Assembly (NCBI GenBank): GCA_947491225.1
Contig: CANLIE010000011.1
Location: forward strand, 1 to 64,000
Source of the DNA: an uncultured Cellulophaga sp.
GTDB taxonomy: Bacteria; Bacteroidota; Bacteroidia; Flavobacteriales; Flavobacteriaceae
Length of the DNA: 64,000 nt
Direction: 5' to 3'
Shown piece by piece: positions 45,766 to 53,452 of the stretch (its first letter is position 1; the number at the start of each line of letters is the position of its first letter). The notes beneath the pieces were generated by a model that ran no database searches, was not told the origin of the DNA, and saw nothing but the letters and a program-made list of their open reading frames with translations. The translations under genes were made by a program, and so were the position numbers.

Positions 45766-45837
45766 TTGTTGTGTAAATGCGGTATTAAGTTGTTGCCATA
45801 CTTTTAACCATTTAAAAACTCATAAAAAACGATATAG

Positions 45838-46449
45838 ATGTCATTTAAAAAAATACATCCAGAATTAAAAGAAGCTTTGGAACGCTTAAAAATTACAGAA
45901 CCATTACCTTTTCAGAAAAATGTATTATCTAAAATAAAAGGTGGTGCTAGTATATTTGGTATTGCCCCAAAAGGTTCAGGAAAAACCACAGCATTAGTAA
46001 TGAGCACATTGCAAAAACTAAATTGTGCCGCTTTTGAAGATTCCCCGCGAGCATTGATATTTGTAAAAGACAAACAAGCTGCATTAGATTTAGAACAAGA
46101 GTTTAATAGATTTATTTTTAGAATGGATTTAAGGGTGTATTGTGCCTATGAAGAGCAGAATATAGAAGATCAAAGAGACGATATTTATGATGGTGTTGAT
46201 ATTGTAATTGCTACACCAAAAAGATTGAGTAAAATATTCTATTCTAACGGAATAAACCTGGGGCAATTACAACTTTTCATTGTTGAAGATGCGGAATTTT
46301 TAATAAAACCTAATTTATTTTCAGATGTTATTAGAATTCCAGAAAGTTTAAATAAATGTCAATATTTAATATTTGCCACAAAATTTGATGCCCGTATGGA
46401 GCGTATGCAAGATTCTTTTATGTCTGCTGCACAAATAGTAAGTCTGTAA
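45838..46449 (+). CDS. DEAD-like protein with only the first helicase domain
   Basis: Protein of 203 residues. It has a Q-motif-like start (LPFQKNVL), Walker A GSGKTTA (46-52), and motif Ia/Ib-like IATPKRL. In place of DEAD it carries E150-D-A-E153 (IVEDAEFL). The SAT motif is FATKF. The frame ends where RecA-like domain 2 would begin, and no remnant of that domain follows. The gene is intact from ATG to stop with its own promoter, so it is a short stand-alone domain rather than a frameshifted helicase. ATP binding is plausible; unwinding is not. It could act as a regulator or RNA-binding partner. Confidence 0.82.
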   Translation: MSFKKIHPELKEALERLKITEPLPFQKNVLSKIKGGASIFGIAPKGSGKTTALVMSTLQKLNCAAFEDSPRALIFVKDKQAALDLEQEFNRFIFRMDLRVYCAYEEQNIEDQRDDIYDGVDIVIATPKRLSKIFYSNGINLGQLQLFIVEDAEFLIKPNLFSDVIRIPESLNKCQYLIFATKFDARMERMQDSFMSAAQIVSL

Positions 46450-46564
46450 TTTTTATTATATGGTGACTCACATAAGTACAAAGAATGTCACAAAGGACTT
46501 TTAAGCCAAGTTTTAAAACCAATTGATAAACAATAGTAATTATGTGATATAAGCTACAGACAGT

Positions 46565-46590
46565 GTCATTCTAAACTTGTTTTAGAATTT
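46565..46590 (+). repeat. REP-like unit, single hairpin
   Basis: GTCATTCTAAACTTGTTTTAGAAT forms a perfect 8-bp hairpin ATTCTAAA-CTTGT-TTTAGAAT. Against the 2681 unit, G-C is replaced by A-T on both arms, a compensatory change that keeps the stem. Confidence 0.65.
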
Positions 46591-46660
46591 CATTCTGCTT
46601 GAGATATATTTAAGTATAAATTTAAACTAAATATTATGAAAAAACAGGACAGATATATAA

Positions 46661-46805
46661 TTAAAAAAAGCCTTACCAACTAAGACAAGACTTTTTTACG
46701 AGAACACTATATGAAAATGAAAAAACTTATTTTTCTTATTTATACTGCTAATGTATAGAGCTTTGTAAGTTTCAGGAAATTAATGTTGTAAACCTACAGT
46801 TTTAT
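46661..46805 (+). repeat. Diverged direct repeat, copy B
   Basis: Second copy of the 45621-45770 segment. Its terminator stem and promoter box are broken by mismatches, so it is the decayed copy. It lies in the 645-base gene-free stretch 46450-47094, which otherwise holds the REP-like unit at 46565 and no credible gene. Confidence 0.7.
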
Positions 46806-47094
46806 GTGGTTATTGTATACAAGGTTGTTGTTTTGTTAAAAATAAACCATATAGAGTAACTAATCTGATTTAAAAAAGTCGTTAGATTGAGTGATTTTTC
46901 ATAGATAAACGAAAAAAAACACATCACCCTTTTGGCAAGCTTAAGATGATAAGGATTTTTGATTTAAAGCTTATATATCTTTAATACTATTTTCTGTCTA
47001 AAACTACTTAAACACACATAAATTTTATTATATCAAGTTCAGGTTTAAAAATGATATCTAAGCAAAAGAATTATATTACCTCATAAATTTATAG

Positions 47095-48429
47095 TTACTC
47101 TATTGCAGCAATAATACCAGCTAAAAAAGCATTTACATCAAACTTAGAATCTTCAGAAAGTCCAGTCCTAACAACAACCAAATCTTTAGACGGTATTATA
47201 AAAACACGTTGTCCTTGATATCCGTTGGCAGAATACATATCTCTAGGAACATCAGGAAACTTACCTTCTGCATTTAACCAAAAATGAGCGCCATAAGTTC
47301 CGTTGGAGTGTAGTGTGGGTTTTGTAATGTAATCTACCCATTCTGAATCAAAAATTTGAGTACCGTTCCAATTTCCCTTGTGTAGGTACAGCAAACCAAA
47401 TTTTGCCCAATCTCTTGTAGTTGCCCAGCCATAAGAAGAACCAACATAATTACCATCCATATCTGCTTCAATTACCATAGAGTGCATTCCTATCTTATCA
47501 ATAAGGCTCTTATACGGAAAATCTAGATACTCTTGATGGGTTTTGAATTTGGTTTTTAATATTCCAGATAACAGGTTTGATGTACCAGAAGAATAATTCC
47601 AAATCTCAGTTGGCTTTGCAATAGCTTCTTTTTTTTGTTGAGCCAATGTCATATTAGCGTCTAAAAACAACATTTGGGTAACATCAGAAATTTTAGTGTA
47701 GTCTTCTTCCCATTCCAATCCACTTTGCATTCGTAACAAATGATTTAGTGTTATGTTTTTTCGTTCATCTTTTTGCCAAGTAGATATGGGAGCATATTCA
47801 TTCATAGATAACTTTCCGTTACACTGTAAAATTCCATATAAAGTAGCCAATACACTTTTTGTCATTGACCAACCCAATACTTTGGTATCCTTGGTAATAC
47901 CAACAGCATATTTTTCAGCAATAATCTGATCTTTATAAATTACTAGAGCCGTTCTTGTTATTTGCACTTCAGGGTTAGCAAAAGCATTATCTATTACTTT
48001 GTTAATTGCATCATAATCAACATTAGAAAATAGGGTGTCTTTTTGCTTTTTATCACCATAAGGAAATTGTAAACCCGTGTTAGTAATTATCCTATTGGGT
48101 TTTAAAGTGAAGCTAGAAGCATCATACTCATCATTTATTAAAACAGCACCTAAACCATCCCTGTAAATTGCTTTACGTTTCATTAATCCAAAAACAGAAG
48201 AAGTAGCAGTTTTAGAATCACTATTAATTTCTGTCTTTGCTAGTTTTATTAATGGCACATTATTGTCTATAGCGTTTACGTCAGTTTTAGATCTTTCAGC
48301 CAAAAAAACATTGGAAGCCATATTTTTTACTGCATAACCAGAAATCATATTTAATTTAGGATAATTATAGGCTAAGGCTGCAATTATAACAAGTATTAAA
48401 AGCAGTATTATTTTTTTCGATTTTTTCAT
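47095..48429 (-). CDS. Class C beta-lactamase-type serine hydrolase
   Basis: Start set at MKKSKKIILLLILVIIAALAY, a membrane anchor or uncleaved signal; six upstream residues are in frame but unnecessary. The serine hydrolase domain has the SxxK motif SMTK (GWSMTKSVLATLYG), a Tyr-containing YSSGTSN in the YxN position, and a C-terminal HxG-like segment near the VVRTGLSED end. It belongs to the EstB/penicillin-binding-protein-like family common in Bacteroidota. Substrate is unknown; it may be an esterase or peptidase in the periplasm rather than a resistance enzyme. Confidence 0.85.
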   Translation of the reverse strand: MKKSKKIILLLILVIIAALAYNYPKLNMISGYAVKNMASNVFLAERSKTDVNAIDNNVPLIKLAKTEINSDSKTATSSVFGLMKRKAIYRDGLGAVLINDEYDASSFTLKPNRIITNTGLQFPYGDKKQKDTLFSNVDYDAINKVIDNAFANPEVQITRTALVIYKDQIIAEKYAVGITKDTKVLGWSMTKSVLATLYGILQCNGKLSMNEYAPISTWQKDERKNITLNHLLRMQSGLEWEEDYTKISDVTQMLFLDANMTLAQQKKEAIAKPTEIWNYSSGTSNLLSGILKTKFKTHQEYLDFPYKSLIDKIGMHSMVIEADMDGNYVGSSYGWATTRDWAKFGLLYLHKGNWNGTQIFDSEWVDYITKPTLHSNGTYGAHFWLNAEGKFPDVPRDMYSANGYQGQRVFIIPSKDLVVVRTGLSEDSKFDVNAFLAGIIAAIE

Positions 48430-48578
48430 GGTGGTTAATATATTCAATCAAAAATAATGGTTTTTATATTAAAGCAATGTTTAAAATAGTATTTTACACT
48501 AATATAAAACAATAATTAAAATTAAAGATAGCTCTTCTTTTTTCGTAATTATCTTCTATAAGAAACTTTATCATTCTA

Positions 48579-48620
48579 AACAGAAAAGGAGCTTCTGTTG
48601 TTAGAAGCTCCTTTTCTGTT
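48579..48620 (-). terminator. Strong hairpin terminator of the VWA lipoprotein gene
   Basis: A perfect 18-bp stem AACAGAAAAGGAGCTTCT/AGAAGCTCCTTTTCTGTT with a six-base loop lies just downstream of the stop at 48638. The T-tail is short (TTTTCTGTTT). Confidence 0.8.
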
Positions 48621-48637
48621 TTCTATTAATTGTAAAT

Positions 48638-49726
48638 CTATTCGCACCCTCCAGTAAAGCCATCAGCACTAAACTTAGTTTGCACTGCACCTTCACGACC
48701 TTGATTTTTAACTTGTATTGCTAAATTACTTGTGCCACTACCATCCCTTTTTGGGGTACAGTATTCAAATAAATAAAAACTATTTGCACGTTCAGAAATT
48801 TTAACTGATATTTCATTGAAAGTTTCTTCCAACTCTTCTTTGTTATTAGCAAAAACACTAGACGTTTTACCTAAATCCTTTAAAACTTGAGTATCTATTT
48901 CACTACCAAGTCCAATGGTAAAGAATGAAATGTTTGAATTTGCATCTTTAACCTTTTTTAACGCATCTTCTTTAGTATATCTAGAGGCTTGATCTGTACC
49001 ATCTGTAAATAAAACAATAGAAGAGGCTCCTATAATATTTTTACTTGTACTATTCTTGATAAGGTTACTAGCAATATCAGTTGCTTTAATAACTGCACCA
49101 TATAAATCTGTAGATGGATCACTACTGATATCAGTTGTAATACCGTTTATTGCATTTACTAATTCTTGTTTAGACGATGTTAGAGGATTTAGCTCATGCA
49201 ACTCATTTTCCCCATCAAACCAAAGAATAGACATTTTAAACGAATCTGTTTCTGTTGCCATTACGTTATTTATAAAACTAACAGAAGCAGATTTTAATTC
49301 ATTTAAGCTACCGCTTAATACACTGTTACTTAAATCCAATACCAAAAGCGTACTATTATTAAAGATTTGTGAATTTGGAGAAATGCGAGCAAAAGACTCA
49401 GATGTAGAAATTGTATTAAAACAAGCATCATTTCTACCTTGCTCATATATAGTAAATTCATTAGCAGTTAGTCCAGATACAGGATTTCCGTCTTTATCAG
49501 ATACTTTAAAGAAAATTGAGACCTTACCTGGTTTGGTGGTATATTGTTCTTGTATAGAAAGTAATAATTGGTTTTCACCCAGCCCTAAACATTTATCAAC
49601 AACTTTTCCTTTCCCTAATTCTCCTAGATTGTTAAAATCAAAATTAACATCATTATCTGCGTTTCCACAAGAAAACAATAAAGTTGTTAAGCAAAAAAAA
49701 GAAAGAAATTTTAAACTCAGTTTCAT
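48638..49726 (-). CDS. VWA-domain surface lipoprotein
   Basis: Start set at MKLSLKFLSFFCLTTLLFSC, an SPII signal with C20; the 15 upstream residues from a TTG are not needed. After the lipid Cys come an Asn/Asp-rich linker, an Ig-like segment (FFKVSDKDGNPVSGLTANEF) and a VWA domain with a MIDAS DLSNS, a TDG-like FTDGTDQASR and GLGSEIDTQVL. MIDAS residues are intact, so metal-dependent ligand binding is plausible. It is unlinked to the VWA protein at 4917 and different in topology. Ligand unknown. Confidence 0.86.
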   Translation of the reverse strand: MKLSLKFLSFFCLTTLLFSCGNADNDVNFDFNNLGELGKGKVVDKCLGLGENQLLLSIQEQYTTKPGKVSIFFKVSDKDGNPVSGLTANEFTIYEQGRNDACFNTISTSESFARISPNSQIFNNSTLLVLDLSNSVLSGSLNELKSASVSFINNVMATETDSFKMSILWFDGENELHELNPLTSSKQELVNAINGITTDISSDPSTDLYGAVIKATDIASNLIKNSTSKNIIGASSIVLFTDGTDQASRYTKEDALKKVKDANSNISFFTIGLGSEIDTQVLKDLGKTSSVFANNKEELEETFNEISVKISERANSFYLFEYCTPKRDGSGTSNLAIQVKNQGREGAVQTKFSADGFTGGCE

Positions 49727-50034
49727 ATACGATATTTTATGTTCGTTAGTTAAACGTACTAATGCAAACAAAATTATGAAGAGTGTGGTTTTTGAGTGTT
49801 AAAAAATGTTAAGATTCAAAATTATTTTTTAGATATGCAAAACTTAGGTATTTTAATCCTAAAACAAATGATAGGTAATTGTTAATTTAGTACATTGGAT
49901 TAATTTTTTGGTATTTTGGAAAATCAAAAAAATTAATAATACTTAATTATATGCAGGTATTCTGCATTATATATAATAGAATTTATAGAACCGTAGAAAT
50001 TACTACAGTTTCAATAGATTGCTATAATTGATTT

Positions 50035-51096
50035 ATGAGATACATTAGACAAACCGTTTTAAAAGAATTTGGACTAGATGCACAAAAAAAACTAACCAAA
50101 GCTAGTGTTTTAGTTGTTGGTATTGGTGGTCTGGGTATTCCCGTGTTACAATATTTAAATGCAATGGGTGTAGGCACACTAGGATTGGTAGAAGCAGACA
50201 CTGTGGACATAACAAACCTTCAAAGACAAGTTTTATACACAGAGAATGAAGTTGGACAATCTAAAATAGCAATAGCAATAAGTAAGTTAAAAGCACAAAA
50301 TAGTAATACTATTTTTAAGCAGTACAATACCTATCTAACAAAAGATAATGCATTGAATATATGTCAGGATTTTGATGTAATTGTAGATGCATCTGATAAT
50401 TTTTCTACACGCTATTTAATAAATGATGTCTCTGTACTATTAAAAAAACCTTTTGTATCTGGGGCTATACAAGGATTTGAGGGACAATTAAGTGTTTTTA
50501 ATTATAATAATGGACCAACGTACCGCTGTTTGTTTCCAAATATGCCTACTGCTAATGAAATTCCTAATTGTAATGAAAACGGGGTTTTAGGAGTAATTCC
50601 TGGTATTATTGGAAATTTACAAGCATTGGAAACTGTAAAGGTAATAACTGGAATAGGTGAAGTGTTGTCTGGAACATTGTTATTATTTAATGGGTTAAAT
50701 CAAAATTATCAAAAAGTAAAATTCTCTACCATACCAAACAATTTACTAGTAACTAAACTGTTGAATTCTTATGGAAATGAAAGCTGTAATAGTATTTTTT
50801 CCGTTTCAGTTTTGGATTTAAAAGAAATAATGGATAAAAATATAAAAATACAAATATTAGATGTACGCACAAATGAGGAGTACAATGAATATCACATTAT
50901 AAATTCTACACACATTCCACTTTTAGAATTAGAAAAAAATTACTCAAAAATAGAAAAATCCTTGCCTGTATATGTTATATGTCAGTCAGGAAAAAGAAGC
51001 AAAATTGCTCAGGATAAATTGATAAAAAAAAACATCAATGTTATTAATATTGAAGGCGGTATTAATGCTTATAGAAATTTAATACTAATAGAATAG
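50035..51096 (+). CDS. MoeB/ThiF-type adenylyltransferase with rhodanese domain
   Basis: Fusion of 353 residues. The N-terminal E1-like domain has an ATP-binding VVGIGGLGIP, RQVLYTENEVGQSK and DASDNFSTRYLIND, plus C-terminal Cys residues (YRCLFP, PNCNENG) near the usual zinc site. The C-terminal rhodanese domain from about 255 has the active Cys in VICQSGKRS. Such proteins activate a ubiquitin-like sulfur carrier (MoaD, ThiS) and load sulfur. No carrier, moa or thi gene is adjacent, so the pathway (molybdopterin, thiamine or tRNA thiolation) is open. Confidence 0.85.
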   Translation: MRYIRQTVLKEFGLDAQKKLTKASVLVVGIGGLGIPVLQYLNAMGVGTLGLVEADTVDITNLQRQVLYTENEVGQSKIAIAISKLKAQNSNTIFKQYNTYLTKDNALNICQDFDVIVDASDNFSTRYLINDVSVLLKKPFVSGAIQGFEGQLSVFNYNNGPTYRCLFPNMPTANEIPNCNENGVLGVIPGIIGNLQALETVKVITGIGEVLSGTLLLFNGLNQNYQKVKFSTIPNNLLVTKLLNSYGNESCNSIFSVSVLDLKEIMDKNIKIQILDVRTNEEYNEYHIINSTHIPLLELEKNYSKIEKSLPVYVICQSGKRSKIAQDKLIKKNINVINIEGGINAYRNLILIE

Positions 51097-51197
51097 CTAT
51101 GATTTCATTTTAAGGAATCGTATGTTGTTACAAGGCTAATTTTTAGTTTGTTTGCTTTCTTTTTTATTTTTAGTTTAGTTTTATATAAAACTAATAA

Positions 51198-52682
51198 ATG
51201 AAGTTTAAACAGTACTGCTATCTCTTTTTGTACCTTTTTGTGGTAACAGCCTGCAAAAATAAAGGTATAGAAAGAGTAAAAGCCACTGAAACTCAAATTC
51301 TAGAATCAGAAATTGAAGAAGAAGTTAAAGATTTAGATATTCCAGAAACAGTAGTATCTGATGTAGCACCTAGGAAAAAAAGTTATAATCCTGTTGAATA
51401 TCCTGTTTTTACTGCTCCAAAGTATTTAAATAAGAAACTAAAATACTATTCTATAAGTAATATTCCTAAGCCTAGAGGAAAAGGAATATTAGGGTACGTT
51501 TCTGATCCTGATGATTATATTTCTGCTATATATGAAGAAGAAATAAATAAAGTATTGTTTGAACTTGAAGTAAACACATCTACAGAAGTTATTGTTGTTA
51601 TTGTTAAAAGTATAGGAGATGAAATTCCTAAAAATTTTGCAACTAAACTTTTTAATATATGGGAAATTGGTAAAGCGGATAAAGATAATGGCTTGCTAAT
51701 TTTAAACATTATAGACCAGCGTAGAACTGAGTTTGAAACTGGATACGGATTAGAAACTGTACTAACAGATAATATTTGCTATAGAATTGGTACAAATGAG
51801 ATTGTTCCTTTTTTTAAAGAACAAAAGTATGGTGAAGGTTTGTTAAATGCTGTAGACAGAGTAAAAGAATTTGTAGAAAACCCAGATACTGTAGATTATA
51901 TATATTCTAATGATGTTACTTATGAAATAAATGACAATAAATCATTAATTTCATCATTCTTAGAAACCTTACAACAAACAAATATTTGGTTTATTCTTAC
52001 TTGCTTATATTTACTTTTTTTAATTTTTCTTTCTATTTACTATTCTCTTAAAATAGAATTTATAGATAAATCTAAAGAAGACTATTATGATAAGTATAGC
52101 AGTCTTAAAGCAATTAATATTGGTTGTTTGTCCCTACTTTTCCCTTTCCCATTATGGGGCATAAATGAAACCATAAAGATAAGGTTAAAACAATATAGAT
52201 ACGACCCAAGATTTAGTAAAGTAAATGGTAAGCCTTTAATTTTATTAAACTCTAAAAAAGAAAGAGATTTTTTAAAAAAAGGAGAAATTGTAGAAGAAGA
52301 AATAAATTCTGTAGATTATGATGTTTGGGTTACGGATGATGAAAGTGATATTTTAATATTAAAGTATGATGGTAGCTCTAGTAGAAAATACCAAAAATGT
52401 AACCAATGTAATTACAAAACCAACGTAAAGACAAGGTCTAAGGTTACAAAAAAGCCAAGTTACAATAGTACTGGTGAACGTATAGATTATTACGAGTGTA
52501 AAAACTGTAATGATAAAACATCTAAAGTTGTTGTATTGGAAAAACTGGTTACAGAAAGCTCAGATTCTTCTTATAGTTCTAGTTCTTCAAGTAGTAGCTA
52601 TTCATCATCTTCTTCCTCTTCTTCCTCTTCAAGTTTTGGAGGGGGTAGTTCTGGTGGTGGTGGTAGCGGAGTTAGCTGGTAA
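51198..52682 (+). CDS. TPM-domain (YgcG-like) lipoprotein with zinc-ribbon and Ser-rich tail
   Basis: Protein of 494 residues. It has an SPII lipobox (VTA-C19), an acidic linker and a TPM domain (about 110-225) with STEVIVVIVKSIGDE, DNGLLILNIIDQRRTEFETGYGLE. A TM hairpin follows at 270-292 and in the 300-330 region. Next comes a CxxC pair set (CNQCNYK, CKNCNDK) resembling a zinc ribbon, then a tail of long Ser runs ending in Gly-rich GGGGSGVSW. The TPM family is often labelled phosphatase; activity in this branch is uncertain. The Ser/Gly tail is the typical YgcG ending. Confidence 0.84.
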   Translation: MKFKQYCYLFLYLFVVTACKNKGIERVKATETQILESEIEEEVKDLDIPETVVSDVAPRKKSYNPVEYPVFTAPKYLNKKLKYYSISNIPKPRGKGILGYVSDPDDYISAIYEEEINKVLFELEVNTSTEVIVVIVKSIGDEIPKNFATKLFNIWEIGKADKDNGLLILNIIDQRRTEFETGYGLETVLTDNICYRIGTNEIVPFFKEQKYGEGLLNAVDRVKEFVENPDTVDYIYSNDVTYEINDNKSLISSFLETLQQTNIWFILTCLYLLFLIFLSIYYSLKIEFIDKSKEDYYDKYSSLKAINIGCLSLLFPFPLWGINETIKIRLKQYRYDPRFSKVNGKPLILLNSKKERDFLKKGEIVEEEINSVDYDVWVTDDESDILILKYDGSSSRKYQKCNQCNYKTNVKTRSKVTKKPSYNSTGERIDYYECKNCNDKTSKVVVLEKLVTESSDSSYSSSSSSSSYSSSSSSSSSSSFGGGSSGGGGSGVSW

Positions 52683-52695
52683 TGCAAAATAAATA

Positions 52696-52727
52696 AAAAT
52701 CCTCTCAATTAATTTTGAGAGGATTTT
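52696..52727. terminator. Convergent terminator overlapping a CDS end
   Basis: A perfect 13-bp stem AAAATCCTCTCAA/TTGAGAGGATTTT with loop TTAATT lies between the convergent TPM and TPR genes. The right arm encodes the last codons of the minus-strand TPR protein, whose stop codon lies in the loop. Confidence 0.88.
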
Positions 52728-53347
52728 GTTTCACAGTTTTCTAGTATTTTTTCAGCTCTTTCTAATCCATTATATGGATAAAATTTAGTGGTTTGCTTTT
52801 CTTCTTTAAACAATTCTATTGCCTTTTTTACATCTTTGCAAAAAGGTTCTATTGGTTGTCCAAAAAATTTAGCACCTCCCATATCCCATTCAGCTTTACT
52901 TAAAACTACTCTTGGATTATTTGGAGCTATTGCTAATGCTTTGTTGTAAATAGCAACATTTTTTCCAGAAAGTGTCATCCCATATTTTTGTCCATCAAAA
53001 GCAATATATGCAGTGTTTAATAAAGCGTAGGTAATCATAATTTCTGGATTGTTTTTAGAGATAGCGTTAGCAGTGTCTAAATACTCTTTTGCCTTATTTA
53101 ATTTAGCAGTTAAAACAGTTTCATCTTTTTCTCTAAAGGCACTAATAATTTGTACAGTTGCAGCATAGAAAGGAGGTAACCAATTATCTTTTTCTGCAGT
53201 AGCAATACGTTCAAATAATTGTATCGCTTCTGTGTTTTTCTGATTTTTCCATAACTCAAAGGCTTTTGTCATCCCTTTTTCATAGTCTGTTTGTGCAGAT
53301 ACAGATGCTGCAAAAACTAGAGTTAAAAGTAATAGTATCTTTTTCAT
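52709..53347 (-). CDS. Periplasmic TPR-like protein
   Basis: Protein of 212 residues with a Sec signal (cleavage at SVSA). Helical repeats of TPR type follow: KAFELWKNQKNTEAIQLFERIA, AKLNKAKEYLDTANAISKNNPE and IYNKALAIAPNNPRVVLSKAEW. It would act as a periplasmic protein-binding module. It follows the TonB-dependent receptor by 105 bases on the same strand and may work with it; that link is inference. Its final codons form part of a terminator stem. Confidence 0.8.
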   Translation of the reverse strand: MKKILLLLTLVFAASVSAQTDYEKGMTKAFELWKNQKNTEAIQLFERIATAEKDNWLPPFYAATVQIISAFREKDETVLTAKLNKAKEYLDTANAISKNNPEIMITYALLNTAYIAFDGQKYGMTLSGKNVAIYNKALAIAPNNPRVVLSKAEWDMGGAKFFGQPIEPFCKDVKKAIELFKEEKQTTKFYPYNGLERAEKILENCETKSSQN

Positions 53348-53452
53348 TTTATAATTATTAGGTGTTATTTAACGCTTCAAATATCTTAATCTTAGAATGG
53401 TTGTACATTTTTTTTGTACTCAGTTGTAGTTATTAGTTTCTGAACTGTCAAT

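Larger units (their letters stand above)
45621..45770 (+). repeat. Diverged direct repeat, copy A
   Basis: Pairs with copy B at 46661-46805. Shared landmarks in the same order are the terminator arm, TTTTTTACGAGAACACTATA, a start ATGAAAATGAAAAAA, TACACTGCTAA-like bases and AAATCAATGTTGTAAAC. It carries the menB terminator and the promoter of the DEAD-like gene. Confidence 0.75.

Noticed and set aside
46450-47094. Possible pseudogene or missed gene in the 645-base gap
   Set aside because: Only repeat copy B and a REP-like unit are visible; all frames are broken by frequent stops.
49056-49802. A 248-codon plus-strand frame
   Set aside because: Antisense to the VWA lipoprotein, whose signal peptide and MIDAS motif are clear; no domain on this strand.
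52556-52680. Ser/Gly codon run as a DNA repeat array
   Set aside because: The runs are codon-level repeats of the TPM protein tail, not tandem DNA repeats of fixed period.
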